From: Clavaria fumosa
Taxonomy: Eukaryota; Basidiomycota; Agaricomycetes; Agaricales; Clavariaceae
NCBI GenBank assembly: GCA_951802425.1
Contig: OX637794.1
Span: 1,736,001 to 1,800,000 of the forward strand
DNA length: 64,000 bases
Direction of reading: 5' to 3'
Below are positions 13,657 through 27,739 of this stretch, one piece after another (position 1 is the first letter of the stretch; each line of letters starts with the position of its first letter). Position numbers and translations under genes: made by a program. The notes beneath the pieces were generated by a model. That model ran no database searches, was not told the origin of the DNA, and saw only the letters and a list, made by a program, of their open reading frames with translations.

Positions 13657-16600
13657 ATGACTTTACCAAGGAACAATTTGGAGGAGGTACGCAAAAAGAA
13701 GACTGAGCATACGTTCTCGTCCCTCGAACAAGAGCCACCTGCAAAGGTGCCCGCCGACGCTTCACCTTTCCTTATCATGGAGACTCATCACACCCAACCT
13801 TGTAGTCTTTCATTTTCAAGCCAGCTATTTCTTTCTCTTCATCCACGAATGTGACAGGTTTGCTCCAAAAGTCCCCTCTGTCTTTGGCCGTGATTTACGT
13901 TTTGCTTAACAGTGAGGAGGGCACTTCCCGCCTTTGCATCGCCCGGGTTCGGGAAGCCGCCGACTGCTCAATCTACGACGTCACTTCGAAAACGTGACGC
14001 CATAGATATATCTGTGCCTTCCAAGGATCCAACTCCCCCACCCGTGCCCAAACGTTCTTCCTCTCACTCCGCGGTTGTTGATGAACTTTCCCCCTCATTC
14101 AAGCGAGCCAAGAAAGACTCGGTCGCAAACAAAGAGAATGTTTTGCCTTCTGTTGACAAGGGAAAGAGTAAAGCAGTGTCTGCAACACAACCCCGCCGCT
14201 CCCCAGTTCGTCAGCCTGAGGATTCTGACGACGAGAAACCCTGGCTAAAGATGTCGCTTCCGAACCCAAATCCTTTCGAGGCCCTAAACAAAGCCTGGCC
14301 TCTACCCGACGCTGCGCCAGCTCAGGAGCAATTGTCAACGATAGATCTTGTCGCACCGCCTGTTGCTACGTCAAGCGAAGTTCGCACCAACAAACCTAGT
14401 AATACAACCCACGTTGGAAATATGAACAACATGACAAATACGGTTCAATCTCAATTTCCCGATCTCCTTGATGTACCTCTTTTCTTTGTGTGCCGTTGTC
14501 AGATGCAGTCACTAATAACTTTTTCAGAAAAATAGCTTCACACTCGTGAAACTACTCAGTTTCAACCAGGATCAACTTGACAAGATTCACGAGGCTCAAA
14601 TTGAGGCTTGTACCAGCGAGAAAGTCACAGATACATTCATTCTTGGCGCCTTGAAGTGAGTTTCTACAGAACATCTTTCATAACCGCATTGTGACCGGGA
14701 CTTCAGACAACAGATAAAGGCTCGTATTCGCGCAATCGAGCAACTCATGATTGATCGTGAATCGGGAACCAACCCCCCAGTCCAGCCTCCCACGCGGACC
14801 CTTGACGTCTCTTTGCAATCTCGCCTAGACACCGGTATGTCTTCCGAACATCGTAGTCCTCGAGCCATCCTTCCACTCCTTCCGTGTTGTCAATTGGACT
14901 TAACGGTCATGCAGAAATTGCCAGCTCGAGTACTTTTGTGCCCAGCACTGCCAGCTCGAGCACTTACGTGCCCAGCACGTATATCCTCGGTTCCGGCAAG
15001 AATGACCTGGACTCCATCGCTACTGCACCCACCCCTGCTGCGGAACTTGCTACCGATGAAGTGCCCCTTGATACGGCGGATATTGATGATATCATGTCAC
15101 AAAGCGACGATGCTCTTTGGGACCTGGCCGACTGTATCAATGACGAGGATCTGTCATTCGATACCCCAATCGCCGGCCCGTCAATGCGCATTTCAGTAGC
15201 GCCTCTGCAAGTTTCTACTGTTGGAGCACAACACAGAATTCAGGAGACGTCACCTTACTACGCAGAAATTATGCGGGTGTTGAGGGATGTCTTTGGCCAT
15301 CGATCTTTCCGCAATAACCAGCTCGAGGCTATCAATGCGACACTGGCTGGGAAGGATGTCTTTGTGCTGATGCCCACCGGCGGAGGCAAGAGCCTATGCT
15401 TTCAATGCCCCGCCATATGCCGGAATGGAAAGACTCGCGGCATCACCGTGGTGGTCTCTCCGCTCATTGCTCTCATGAGAGACCAGGTAAAGTCTCTGGA
15501 GAGCAAGGGCGTCGACGTTGTCTTATGGAATTCCGAGAGAAGTAGCGATGATGTCCATGAGATCAAGCAGCGGCTCTTGGCGGACACAAAGCCTGCGTTG
15601 GTGTATATCACGCCCGAGAAATTGAAGGACAGTCTCGCATTGAAAAGCATCTTAACTCGGCTGTATCGGGAGGGGGAACTAGCACGGTTCGTAATTGACG
15701 AAGCGCACTGTATCTCTTCATGGGGGCGGGACTTCCGTGATGCCGTGGGTGTCCGTCTGTCCTTTCTGTAACTGCGTGCTGACTACTAATAGTATATGGC
15801 GCTCGATAGTCTCCGCGATGACTATCCCAATGTCCCCATCATGGCCCTAACTGCGACAGCAAAGACGAACGTTGTAGATGACATCGTTCATCGTCTCAAG
15901 ATGCATCAGCCGGTTATGCTCAAGGAATCCTTTAATCGTCCGAATCTTCACTACGATGTCCGCCCCAAACCGAGGCAGGTCCTCCATGAAATCGCCGCAT
16001 TCATCAAAAGCAGGTACCCCAACAAGTCCGGCATCATCTATGCTCAGTCCAGAAACAGCTGCGAGGAGATTGCCAAGGAGCTGAGAGAGAAGCACAGCCT
16101 GAAAGCCAAGCATTATCACGCAAAGATGGCTCCGGAAGACAAGAATGCGACTCAATCTGCTTGGAAGAATGGAGTGTGTCATATCATAGTGGCCACGGTA
16201 CGTGATGTGCAAATGCTCCGTCAACAATTATGCGAAGATCGCCCTAGATCGCATTCGGAATGGGAATTGACAAAGCAGACGGTGAGGCTTTCACTCTCGA
16301 TTAGTTGGTTTCTGACTGAACGACCGAAATGGTGACAGTGCGTTTCGTCATCCATTACACCATGCCCAAATCCCTGGATGGGTGGGTCAGTCCGCTTGAA
16401 TTCTAGTGTCATCCACCAAATACATGCCGCAGGTACTATCAAGAAACTGGTCGGGCTGGTCGGGATGGAGAGGCATCTGAGTGTGTTCTCTGTATGGCAT
16501 TGATTTGTTTCTGTTTGCCACAATATCTGATCAACCGTTCAACAGTCTATTCCAATTCAGACGTTGCGATACTTGTCAGGATGATCGGAAGTAATAAAGA

Positions 16601-17835
16601 TGGCACTAGAATCCCTCCTGAAGAAGAGAAACGACAAAGAGAGGACATCTATGCTGTAGTCGCCTACTGCCAAGACAAGATCACGTGCCGGCGGGTACAA
16701 GTTCTACGATATTTCGGCGAATCGTTCGACGCCGCCAACTGCCATCGTGGGTGTGACAATTGCCTCCACTCAATCCCTAGTATCGAGCGAGATTTCACCC
16801 AAATGGCGCGCGATGCTGTGGAACTCGTCAAGCAAATTGTGAAATCCGCCGGGAAGCCGATGACCCAGAACTACTGTCAAGATGTCTTTCTTGGCTTAAA
16901 CTACAAAGAAATCAAGACGAGAGGCGATGCGCAGCTGCCACTACATGGAAAGGGCAAAGGTCTACCGAAAGAAACGGTAGAACGCCTATTCTCGAAGTTG
17001 TTGGAAATGAGTGTCTTGCAACATGTCTCTGTCGCAAACAATAGCGGTTATCATAATCTTTATCTGGAGGTATGTGGACCCTATGGTTTATTCATCGTTT
17101 ATCTCCTTCTCGCGATATGCAGCCCGGCCCAGCCGTAGACGATTTCCTCCGGAAGATACAAACGGTTACCCTTCCCGTGAGGGATCAGTGCAACATGTCA
17201 ACATATCCGAAGAGAGGCAGAAAGCCACAAGCCATTTCTTACAAGATGGACGCGACTTCGTCTAAAGGCAAGGAACCTGTCACTGTCCCAGAAGAAGACA
17301 TAAGGTTCTACGAAGAAGACGAGCCTTCGTTCGATGTGCCTGCCTTCAACGATCCTATTGAGCCCCCTTCGCCTGTCCCTCAGCGTCCGAAGAGGAATAG
17401 TTCCACTCGAGCCGACAAGGGATCGCGAGAAGTTGTTCTTTACAAAGAGCTCAAGGCTGCATGCTATGCTGTCTGTGTTTGTTTTCTGGTCGCATTTTGT
17501 GTCTGCTCATGTCGATCTGCCAGAAATGTAAAGGAGGTTCTGCTGCGGAAGAGGCTTTCCTTCCTGACTCCACTCTGCAAATGCTCGCGTTGTACACGCC
17601 TCAAGGTTCGATTTCGAGCCACGACTGACTTGATGCTGACTTCGCAATGTCAGACCCTTACAAATTCCGTGAAGTCTTAAGGCTCGATAACCAAGACCAA
17701 TTTGATGACCCATCTGAACTGGCGACTTGGGTGGAAGATCGGGATTCACAACTACGCGAAACTGTCCTTACAATTATTATGAAGCACGACGTTGCCGCTA
17801 TTCGAGAGTTAGAACTCCAATCATTATCTTCTTAG
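13657..17835 (+). CDS. SGS1: RecQ-family DNA helicase, BLM/SGS1 homologue
   Basis: 3'-5' DNA helicase acting with topoisomerase III and RMI1 in recombination intermediates and replication-fork repair. Exon 1 (ATG 13657) gives MTLPRNNLEE, matching the short Asn-Asn-Leu motif at the N-terminus of BLM. A phase-0 and a phase-1 intron then join it to SFIFKPAISFSSSTNVTV and RRALPAFASPGFGKPP. A long disordered acidic region with bipartite basic patches follows. The helicase core shows FGHRSFRNNQLEAI, P-loop LMPTGGGKSLCFQ, DEAH box VIDEAHCISSWGRDFRDA and motif IV (KSGIIYAQSRNSCEEIA). The RQC zinc site reads CRRVQVLRYFGESFDAANC, then HRGCDNC. A C-terminal HRDC-like module (YKELKAA, LQMLALYTPQDPYKFREV) ends at 17835. 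About a dozen introns. Confidence 0.92.
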
Positions 17836-18124
17836 CCAGCTAACTGATAAAATGCTTCCTAAAAAAGGCCGACCAATCCGAAATCACGGGAAACGTCCTT
17901 TAATGCGGCCACCTTGCGAGAATCTTATGCATTCAAATCATCTGGGGGCCCAGAATCCAGCCGCAGGGCTTGACGTTCTGCATATATATGTAGCACTATT
18001 TGACATACCGCTTGCTGAGAAAGGGCAACGAACGTTTGTACCATTACAACTTTCGCATTACCCACGTATATATAGAAGCAGAGTATAAACATGGCTTGTA
18101 AAATGGAGAACTTGGACAACCATA

Positions 18125-20327
<2,203 letters not shown>

Positions 20328-20545
20328 TAAGCACTTGGACTGACCTTAACCCTAACTCGTGGCTTACCGCTTGTATCACGTGCCTTTGCACTTTGCGCTG
20401 TACGTCAATGCGTGCGTTAAGTGACTGAGTTTTGCGCAGAGCAGATGATGGCCTGATGTCCTGGATAAATATTCTGTACTTGGGCGCGCGTTGTTACATT
20501 CTCGTCGAGTTTTGAGGCAATACGACCGCGCGGGTTCGCTTGACC

Positions 20546-21666
20546 ATGCCACTGCAAGCTACAACACACTTCGTACTCACTACATCTCGACGCTACGCAT
20601 TCACCAGACGAGTTCTACGCATGTCTGCTCCGAAAGTCTTGTCTGTCGAAGATTTGTCTTCCTCCGAAGCAAAGTGAGCATATCCTCGGACGGGGACACA
20701 ATTGAACTCTTATATGCTCTCATCTAGATGGATATCCTTGCGTAAGGTCAATTGGCAAGACCCAACGGGAAGACAAGTTGCTTGCTGTTTCAAGTTCTCG
20801 CTCGGTCAGTGGTTGATTTAATGCACAGAGGGTTTGGGAGTGCGCGGGGCGCAAGACGCGGCCATCAGCGGGTACAGATGGTGAGCACTGATATTATATC
20901 AAACCTGACTTCCAACTCATCTTTCACTAAACATAGGTGTCACCGTGTTGGCCTTGCTCCGTTCCGAGACCAATGCCTTCCCGCTATCAACCGTTATCAT
21001 TGAACAATATCGCCCACCCATAGACAGGTACATCATCGGTACGCTCACCTTGCTTTTGAGTCAACGGTTCTGTCACAGGCACCGTCTCTTCAGAATTTCC
21101 GGCGGGTGAGTTTACGATATTTATCCAGTTAGTCGCAAAACTGACACAAATGTAAGGTCTCATTGAAGAGAACGAAACCGCGGAGGAAGCTGCTCTCCGT
21201 GAACTTGAGGAGGAGACTGGCTACAAGGCGGAAAAAGTTGTGGAGTCCACGCCAGTCGTAGTCTTAGACCCAAGTTAGTTGGTATGCTGCCCTTGAGGCG
21301 AAAGCCTCATATCTCCGTCACAGGTATGACCACTGCCAACGGCCGGCTCGTCACCGTTTTGGTGCCCTTCGCAGACCAGCTCATCGAGCCCAAAGCTCAA
21401 CCTGACGAGGGAGAATTTATTGTAACAAAGGTTGTAGAGCTCGAAAAACTCTACGAGACCCTCAAAGGTACAGGTCCTGACCTTTTGCATACCGACTTTA
21501 TTCACTATCACCATCGCAAGGGTACGACAGCAAAGTGCGTATTCTCATCCTGTTTGCTATCCATAACATGACGACTGAACCGCAGGGATTCGTGATCGAT
21601 GCGAGGCTTTCCAACTTCGCGGCAGGATATGACATGAAGCGAAGGATAGCCGCAGGACACATCTAA
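20546..21666 (+). CDS. Nudix hydrolase, ADP-ribose pyrophosphatase type (YSA1/NUDT5-like), with two in-frame starts
   Basis: Hydrolyses ADP-sugars such as ADP-ribose. The Nudix box [20 protein letters not shown] plus TGY fits GX5EX7REUXEEXGU with all metal-binding glutamates. Family blocks also visible: VILLRSE-type strand (AILALLRSE region, built across an intron), [18 protein letters not shown], the post-box [22 protein letters not shown], and [20 protein letters not shown] at the C-terminus, stop at 21666. ATG 20621 starts [19 protein letters not shown], the usual cytosolic start. An in-frame ATG 75 bp upstream (20546) adds 25 residues rich in Arg/Thr/Ser and free of acids, like a mitochondrial presequence. 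The 3' end lies 32 bp from the SDA1 stop. Confidence 0.87.
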
Positions 21667-21698
21667 AATCATGCCGCGAATGATAAGTACTATTCATG

Positions 21699-24425
21699 TC
21701 AATGATGTCCCTTCTTCGCGCGATCAATATGTGCCCTCAATTTTTGCTGTTTCTCCCGCAAAGACGCCTTCTTCTTGCCCTTCACCGCCCCGCTGCTTAA
21801 GATCATCATGATAGGCTTATTCTTCGACTTCGCCCGATTAGTGGAGCTGCTCGGCACCGCTTTCTTCTTCTTCCCTCTCAGAGAACCATACTTCTCTCGG
21901 CCTTCGCGCCCTTTCTCGATGGATGCCATCCGCTCCGTGTAGTCTGCTTTAGTTTTCTTGCGCGGACCCAAGATATCGGTTTCTGATATGAATGAGTCCT
22001 CACCCTGACCAGAATGATGCTGCTGAGACTGTTTCTCGGCTTGCAAGGCCGCAAGCTTCCGCTTCGCGCGACCTCCTCCTCCAGCCTCAACAGCTTCAGT
22101 GGCGGATCGTATTCGGAGGTCATTCAGCAGCGCAAAATCCGCAGGCGTCAAGATCTATTTGTCGCCATCAGTCCAACGAGCAACTTCAAGTAACCGCAGG
22201 ATGTCACCCACCTTCGTGGTCGCCAACGTCGACACTCTTTTCGGTGTCGTAGATATCTCTGACTCTCCCTCAGCAACCTTTGTCTGAGGCGCAGACTTTT
22301 CTGGCTGCTTCTCATCTTCACTATCGCTTAGCTTCAGATATTCATCTTCGGAATGGACATCGATCCACGGCTCATCGACAGAGCCTGCGTCGGAAGAATC
22401 AGACTCGACATCCCACCCTTCCCAACCCCCATCCTCTTCGAGCTCTGCGTCTTCTGACCGATCTTGGCGGAGTTGCTCCAGATGATCCTCCAACAGCTTC
22501 AGGAGCAATTAGATATCTCTCTCATTTTCACAGAGCAGAGTTCTCTCACTGTCAAACCCTCAATGTCAACCGCAGCTTCTGCAGAATGCCCAAAAGGCAA
22601 AGGTTGCGCGCCCTTTGCCAATCCCATACTTGCCGTTTTTCCCTAGAAAGTGTGACCGAAAGAACACGTCAGGGCTCAACGACGCTGTCGGCGAGAAATC
22701 GATAGGGGACTGACGCGTTCCCTTCTCTTGAGCATGCCCGGATTGACCTCTCTGTACAACTGGAGCATACCCCTCGCGGCGGACGTTACAGCCTTGTCTC
22801 TGCTCTTCCTGTACTCAACGAGGTCCCCTAGCAGGTCTTCTTCCATAGCCCAGGGCTGCCTCTGACACACCTCTCTGATAGCGTTCAGACCCGCTGCGAT
22901 GACTTCGCTGCCCACGCCGGGGTGGACAAACTCCTGCACGATCTTCCGGACGACAGGGGTCAAGTCATCGGGCGGGGTCAGGTCATGCACAGACTGCGCG
23001 AGAACGGCGAGGATGGCGGGAACACGGAGCTGGTGGTACGTTAGGTACTTGACAATGTACGTGTAGAAGCCGAGCACGCAGAGCTTGTGCGCGCCGATAA
23101 CGCGTGAGAGCAGTTGCATGATGAGTATCTTGTGGTCGAGAGAGAATAACTTGTCGGAGCGGAGAAGGGTGTCGTAGAGACGTTCGGAGAAGGTCTGCGG
23201 GTCGTTAAGAAGTTGGATGGCAGGAAATGAGGTTGCTTGCGTGTCTTTCTTGTTACCACTTTTCTGTGAAAAGATGCAGGCTCAGACGTGCCAATAGTCA
23301 AAGGTGATACAAATATACCTTCTTGGCCATAGTCAAGTTTTTTCGGAACTTCTTCTCCCCGCTTCGAGTTTTCTTATTGATCTCCCGTCGGTGTTGTAAG
23401 GTTTTGACATCCGGGACCTGGAAAGAAGACGATAAGAGACTGGGTACTTGCTCGACACAAGCACGGCTCACGTCCTCGTCTTCTTCATCGCTGTCGTCCT
23501 TTTCACGGTCGCTGCCAAGAAAAAAATGGATCGACGAACTCTGGACCTTCACAACTGGGTGAAAACAACCCATTGCAACGATGGACACCGATTTTGCGTC
23601 ATTCCTAGACGCATTTCGCCTCTTTAGCATGCGCAGATGGCAAAAGAGGGATAGTTCACAAACCATGTTCCCTTCCTCCAGAGTTCTGTTGTCGTAAGTA
23701 CCGCCCACATAGCATCGTCCCCACTATTTGCAGTTCCCTGAGGCGTCGATGAAACGGTGCTTTTCGCTTTCCCCTTGTCGCCGATGACTTTACTGTCCAT
23801 GCCCCGCTCAACCATCCCGAAAAGCATGGCTTGAACAGCTCGGTTGAGCTTGTGATTTTTAGTACGGAGGTTTGCGTTACGGATGTCAGATAGGATAGTT
23901 TTGCGGATAAAGGCACGCAGGCTGGAGGACGTCGTACGCGGCAGCAGCGGGAAGAGTGTCTTCAAGAGTCTGGAAAGAGCCTCGACATTAAGATGCGAAA
24001 ACTTGACATGACAAGCGAGTGAGAACCCACTCTATGGAAGTGATAACGTCTTTATTCCGAAGCATGACGAGATTCTGGACGAGAGTTTTTCTCGTATCTT
24101 GTAGGAGCGTGCCATAATTTTCGAGCAACAAGGCTGACAGATGCGATGGGAATTCTGCAGTCTCTTTCGGATAGCATGGTGCAACCTGTGCGGGATCTCA
24201 AGTTCACGACCAGTTGTCGGTGGACTCCCTCCTTACCTGAGATATAAAAGAGACCAGCTCCCTAAAATTCTGAGCCTGTTCATCAGGATTGAGGGTGAAT
24301 ATTTGACGAATGCTGTTGTAGTGATTCCATTGCTGCAGAAACTCGTCCCTGTACGCGGTTGGGTCACGTTTGATGAGATTTTGCAGCTGTGGTAAATTTG
24401 ACGTGAGTAAAATGCCACGGCCCAT
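21699..24425 (-). CDS. SDA1: SDA1 ribosome-biogenesis protein
   Basis: Nucleolar/nuclear protein needed for 60S subunit maturation and export; SDA1 also affects actin and G1 progression in yeast. The start at 24425 ([10 protein letters not shown]) leads into the hallmark [20 protein letters not shown] and [13 protein letters not shown]. Further exons carry helical repeats, including the block [20 protein letters not shown] and [20 protein letters not shown], and the acidic stretch [23 protein letters not shown]. The basic tail reads [20 protein letters not shown], then [17 protein letters not shown], and ends [10 protein letters not shown] at 21699. About eight exons. The match covers both N- and C-terminal family blocks, so the call is firm. 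Confidence 0.9.
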
Positions 24426-24802
24426 CGATTCCACGGTCACGGTGTTCGAATATGTCGCGGCGTGGTTGCAGGGAATGCAACGGGAGGGGCACGAAGATGT
24501 GAGTGATCGAAAAAGTCCGTCGATCGCACGTCACGTGTATTGGTGCACCTTCAAGTTCGTTACCAGGGTCGCAGTCGCTAAACACAGTTCTGGTGTTCGC
24601 GTTTAATCCTACCAATATTGCCATTGACCAGTTGTGAGTACTTGTGACTGATGACTCGGCGCCGACGACCCAGCTCGCAGCTCTGATGTCTCTCTCAAAT
24701 TCTGCTGAACTGCCAATTGAGGGGCCGAGTCATTGGTCAATGATACAAAGCGTCATATAGGGTACACGCGACAGAGACACATTTGCGATATTGGTAAAGT
24801 AA
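24426..24802. other. Intergenic gap between SDA1 5' end and TM-protein 1
   Basis: 377 bp containing the SDA1 upstream region. Frames on either strand are short and carry no recognisable motif. No tRNA-like or repeat structure was seen. Confidence 0.5.
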
Positions 24803-26125
24803 TCAGCCCGTCTTTCGCGATTCCATCTTCCCAACCAGTATAGCCCCGTACTGTGCATTCGCGCGACACTTCCAACGCGGTATCAACCACTTCTCAGGTC
24901 CCGCTACTCCGTACCCTCTTGCCAAGGACGTCATAAGCAGTACAACGATTGCGAATGTCTCGGACCCGAGCGTCGTCACTTGAGAGCCGACGATCTGCAG
25001 CGCAATGCTGAGCAGTAAGCTAGTACCCCACCACACAAACCCGATCTTCCATCCTATGGGTCTCTTGAGTTCTAGGTCCCAACCGCATATCTTCTTCGCT
25101 ACATCAAGAGGCAAAACGCAATCACCGCTGTCGGGAGTGTAGACCGACCCGTGGATCGAACCGAATTCGAGGTGAATGTCGCCGTCGTCTGACATATCGG
25201 CCTCGAGGATCTTCAGTCGTTCTGCGATGTGGTCTGGCAATGGCGTATCGATGATCTTCACTCGAGGATGTCCTCCCAACATCAATAGACCGATGGCTCC
25301 GACCGTCCATAACAATAAGGAACATGCTTGGACCGCATAGGATATCCCGTCACCGAATATGTTCCTCTTGAGGAGAGCATAGATTACCGAAATGGTAAGA
25401 CCGAAGACCAGAATGTTCGCGACAACTAGGAAGGCGAGCAGACGATGGAAGATGACACCAAGACTATCGCTGAGCTGGAAATCCTCTCGCATCACCCTGT
25501 CCAAATCCTGCAAGCCCTCGCGGTTCATCAATCCCGCAGAGACAAGCAAGATGCTGCGAAATTGCATGCGAGCCTGCTCCACGATATTGTAGTGCGCGGT
25601 CCCATCCTTGGGTCGGAGAACGCTGCAAATAAAGGCCTGACCGCCCCGACTCCCGTCGATCAATTTACCTGGCCTTCTGATGCTCGCACGTCCAACGGCC
25701 TGCCACAACCCCCCTTCACTCTGTCCTTCCATAGGCGAAGCCCACGCTGGTGAATTCCACTTCTCGAGTCGGTTCCTGATGCTGCACGTAAAGTACGCGT
25801 ACAGGGTCGGTTTGGAGCACGTCACACCAAAGATGCTCGCGAGGTGGTCTTCGCCCCATTGGACAGCTCTCTGCATGACTTGCCAGCCTCCACGCGGCTG
25901 GACGCCGATCAAGACGCATCCGGGGACCGACGCGGTCCACCATTGTGGTTCGCCGCTCGCCAGCCCAGAATCGCTCACGAGCATGGCAATGAGGACGACT
26001 CCTGCGGGGCTAAGTGAGCCCTGCAGAGCCTGATGATGTTGTTGCGGCTGGACGGCATGTGGAAACACATTTGTGTGATGCAGGATGGCTTGTGTAGAAG
26101 TGACAGGAGGTACGGTTGGAGCCAT
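24803..26125 (-). CDS. Four-TM protein of unknown function, module copy 1
   Basis: Intronless ORF of 440 residues, unusual in this intron-rich window. I do not recognise the family. The N-terminal 38 residues are Pro/His/Gln-rich. The soluble part runs to about 220 (SDSGLASGEPQWWTASVPGC, GWQVMQRAVQWGEDHLASIF). Predicted membrane spans lie at about 225-252, 260-283, 359-380 and 389-410. The loop between spans 2 and 3 is soluble and acidic (LEADMSDDGDIHLEFGSIHG). The C-terminus is basic (PRWKCRANAQYG...KMESRKTG). A close paralogue occupies 27740-29077. From about residue 38 to the end roughly nine residues in ten agree by eye, while the N-termini differ. It is divergent from phosphoesterase copy 1. 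Confidence 0.75.
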   Translation of the reverse strand: MAPTVPPVTSTQAILHHTNVFPHAVQPQQHHQALQGSLSPAGVVLIAMLVSDSGLASGEPQWWTASVPGCVLIGVQPRGGWQVMQRAVQWGEDHLASIFGVTCSKPTLYAYFTCSIRNRLEKWNSPAWASPMEGQSEGGLWQAVGRASIRRPGKLIDGSRGGQAFICSVLRPKDGTAHYNIVEQARMQFRSILLVSAGLMNREGLQDLDRVMREDFQLSDSLGVIFHRLLAFLVVANILVFGLTISVIYALLKRNIFGDGISYAVQACSLLLWTVGAIGLLMLGGHPRVKIIDTPLPDHIAERLKILEADMSDDGDIHLEFGSIHGSVYTPDSGDCVLPLDVAKKICGWDLELKRPIGWKIGFVWWGTSLLLSIALQIVGSQVTTLGSETFAIVVLLMTSLARGYGVAGPEKWLIPRWKCRANAQYGAILVGKMESRKTG

Positions 26126-26763
26126 GTTAAGAGCCTGGGGCGTCTCCGGCGTTCGAAGGGTTTTTATAGTAAAGGCATGGGTTCGTCAAATATAAATACT
26201 GTAACTTGTAGCGCCCTGTAACTTGCAGCGCTGTAATGTGGCGTGGCGTGGCGTGAGCGTCTACGCGTCACAGCTACTGACGGATGTCCCCTAACGCTAG
26301 GCGGTGAAATTGAGATAGCCATCTCGTGTTCAAATCACCTCCGCCTCTCAAGCGAGACCATAACACACGCATTCTACACGCGGCTGATGCATATCCTGGC
26401 ACATCGTGGGCTTATCAGTCTGACATGATAGGCGAGGGCAAAATGATGGAGTGAAGGCAGTCTCCTATCCGCCTCACAGGTTACAGAGCCGCCCGCTGAT
26501 ATTGTTTTACTTATGGGTCTGCGAAGCAGGCATGCTGTACTGTGCGGCGCTTTATAATGATCTTGGTCCATCCGATACCCATTCATGAGAGTACTATGCC
26601 AGTGGAGCAGCCAGCATGCGAACGAGCAACATGGTGATGAGAGACCACTTCATCGATTTGAAACCAGGAAAGTGTTCTGAACGGTTATCAATGCTGCGTA
26701 GATGCACGGAACATGAGTCGTTCTCATCAACCCTGGTAACTTGGTTCATGTTGCAAGTTCATC
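26126..26763. promoter_or_regulatory. Divergent intergenic region between TM-protein 1 and phosphoesterase 1
   Basis: 638 bp shared upstream region of two divergent genes. It contains a short GTGGC-type tandem run near 26237-26256 and a TATAAATA-like stretch near 26189. No ORF with recognisable content. Confidence 0.4.
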
Positions 26764-27671
26764 ATGTCCAGCGAAACAGTGACCCGTAAAATTCGCATCG
26801 TCTGCATATCAGACACCCACAACGATGACCCAACTGACAGCATCCCCTATGGAGATGTGCTTGTGCATGCAGGGGACGTGACCGACGATGGGACGCCTGA
26901 AGAACTCGAGAGAGCCCTCGCCTGGATCAGAAAGCTCCCGCACAAGTTGAAAGTCGTCATCCCTGGTACGTTGCTGAACACACCCCAACGGCATTACGGG
27001 CCTTATCGTCGCTTTCTATAGGCAATCATGATCTGAGCCTAGACCCGTTCCACAAAGCGTACAACCCGACCATGACCGCCCTCTTCACCTCGCCTGGCGT
27101 TCGCTCTGATGGCGTCATGTACCCCGAGCTATCCAAGCCCAAGTTCCTCTATGACCGCTTCCTCTCCGTTTATTCCAATCCCACACAGCCCGATTTTCTC
27201 AAGAGCAACTACGCTTTCACCTACCTCCCTTACCCTTCCCCGGGAGCCACGGCGGCCTGGGCTTCTGCACCAGGGCCAGGGCAAAGTCGTGGGTTTTTGG
27301 ACCTTTGGCTTTCCCATGGCGCGCCAAAAGGCCGATTGGACCAGATCAATATTCCCGGGTTGATGGGATGCGAGGCACAGCGCAAGAAAGTCGCGGCGGC
27401 CAGACCACTGGTCTGCGTCTTTGGACACTACCATTCCAGCTATGGGGTAGAGAAGGTCGTATGGGCCGACGGCGATGTGCTCGAAGGCGACGGCGTGAAG
27501 GAAAGCGAGATCCTGACTGACGAATCTGGCGGGCCTTACGATTTCACGAAGCTCAAGCCCGGGAAGGAAACCGTGTTCATCAATGCGGCGTGGATGACGA
27601 TGGAGAAAGGAAAAGTGGAGAAACGCAACAAGCCCATCGTGATAGATTTGGAACACTCGTCATCTACGTAA
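26764..27671 (+). CDS. Calcineurin-like metallophosphoesterase (MPPED1/2-like), module copy 1
   Basis: Two-exon gene; intron 26966-27021 is 56 nt, phase 1. The two-metal site is complete: CISDTHND (motif I), GDVLVHAGDVTDDG (II), PGNHDLSLD formed at the splice (III), LSHGAPKGRLD (IV) and CVFGHYHSSYG (V). The spacing and the HGxPxGxxD motif fit the MPPED/239FB-type phosphodiesterase group. About 280 residues, no signal peptide or membrane span, so probably cytosolic. The substrate is unknown. A second, more diverged copy lies at 29268-30175 in the opposite orientation. It converges with TM-protein 2, 68 bp apart. Confidence 0.85.
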
Positions 27672-27739
27672 ATTGGTAAATTGGTGGTATATCTCTACAA
27701 TTCCCGTGTTCCTGTGAAAGAGATGCATTGATCCAGCAA

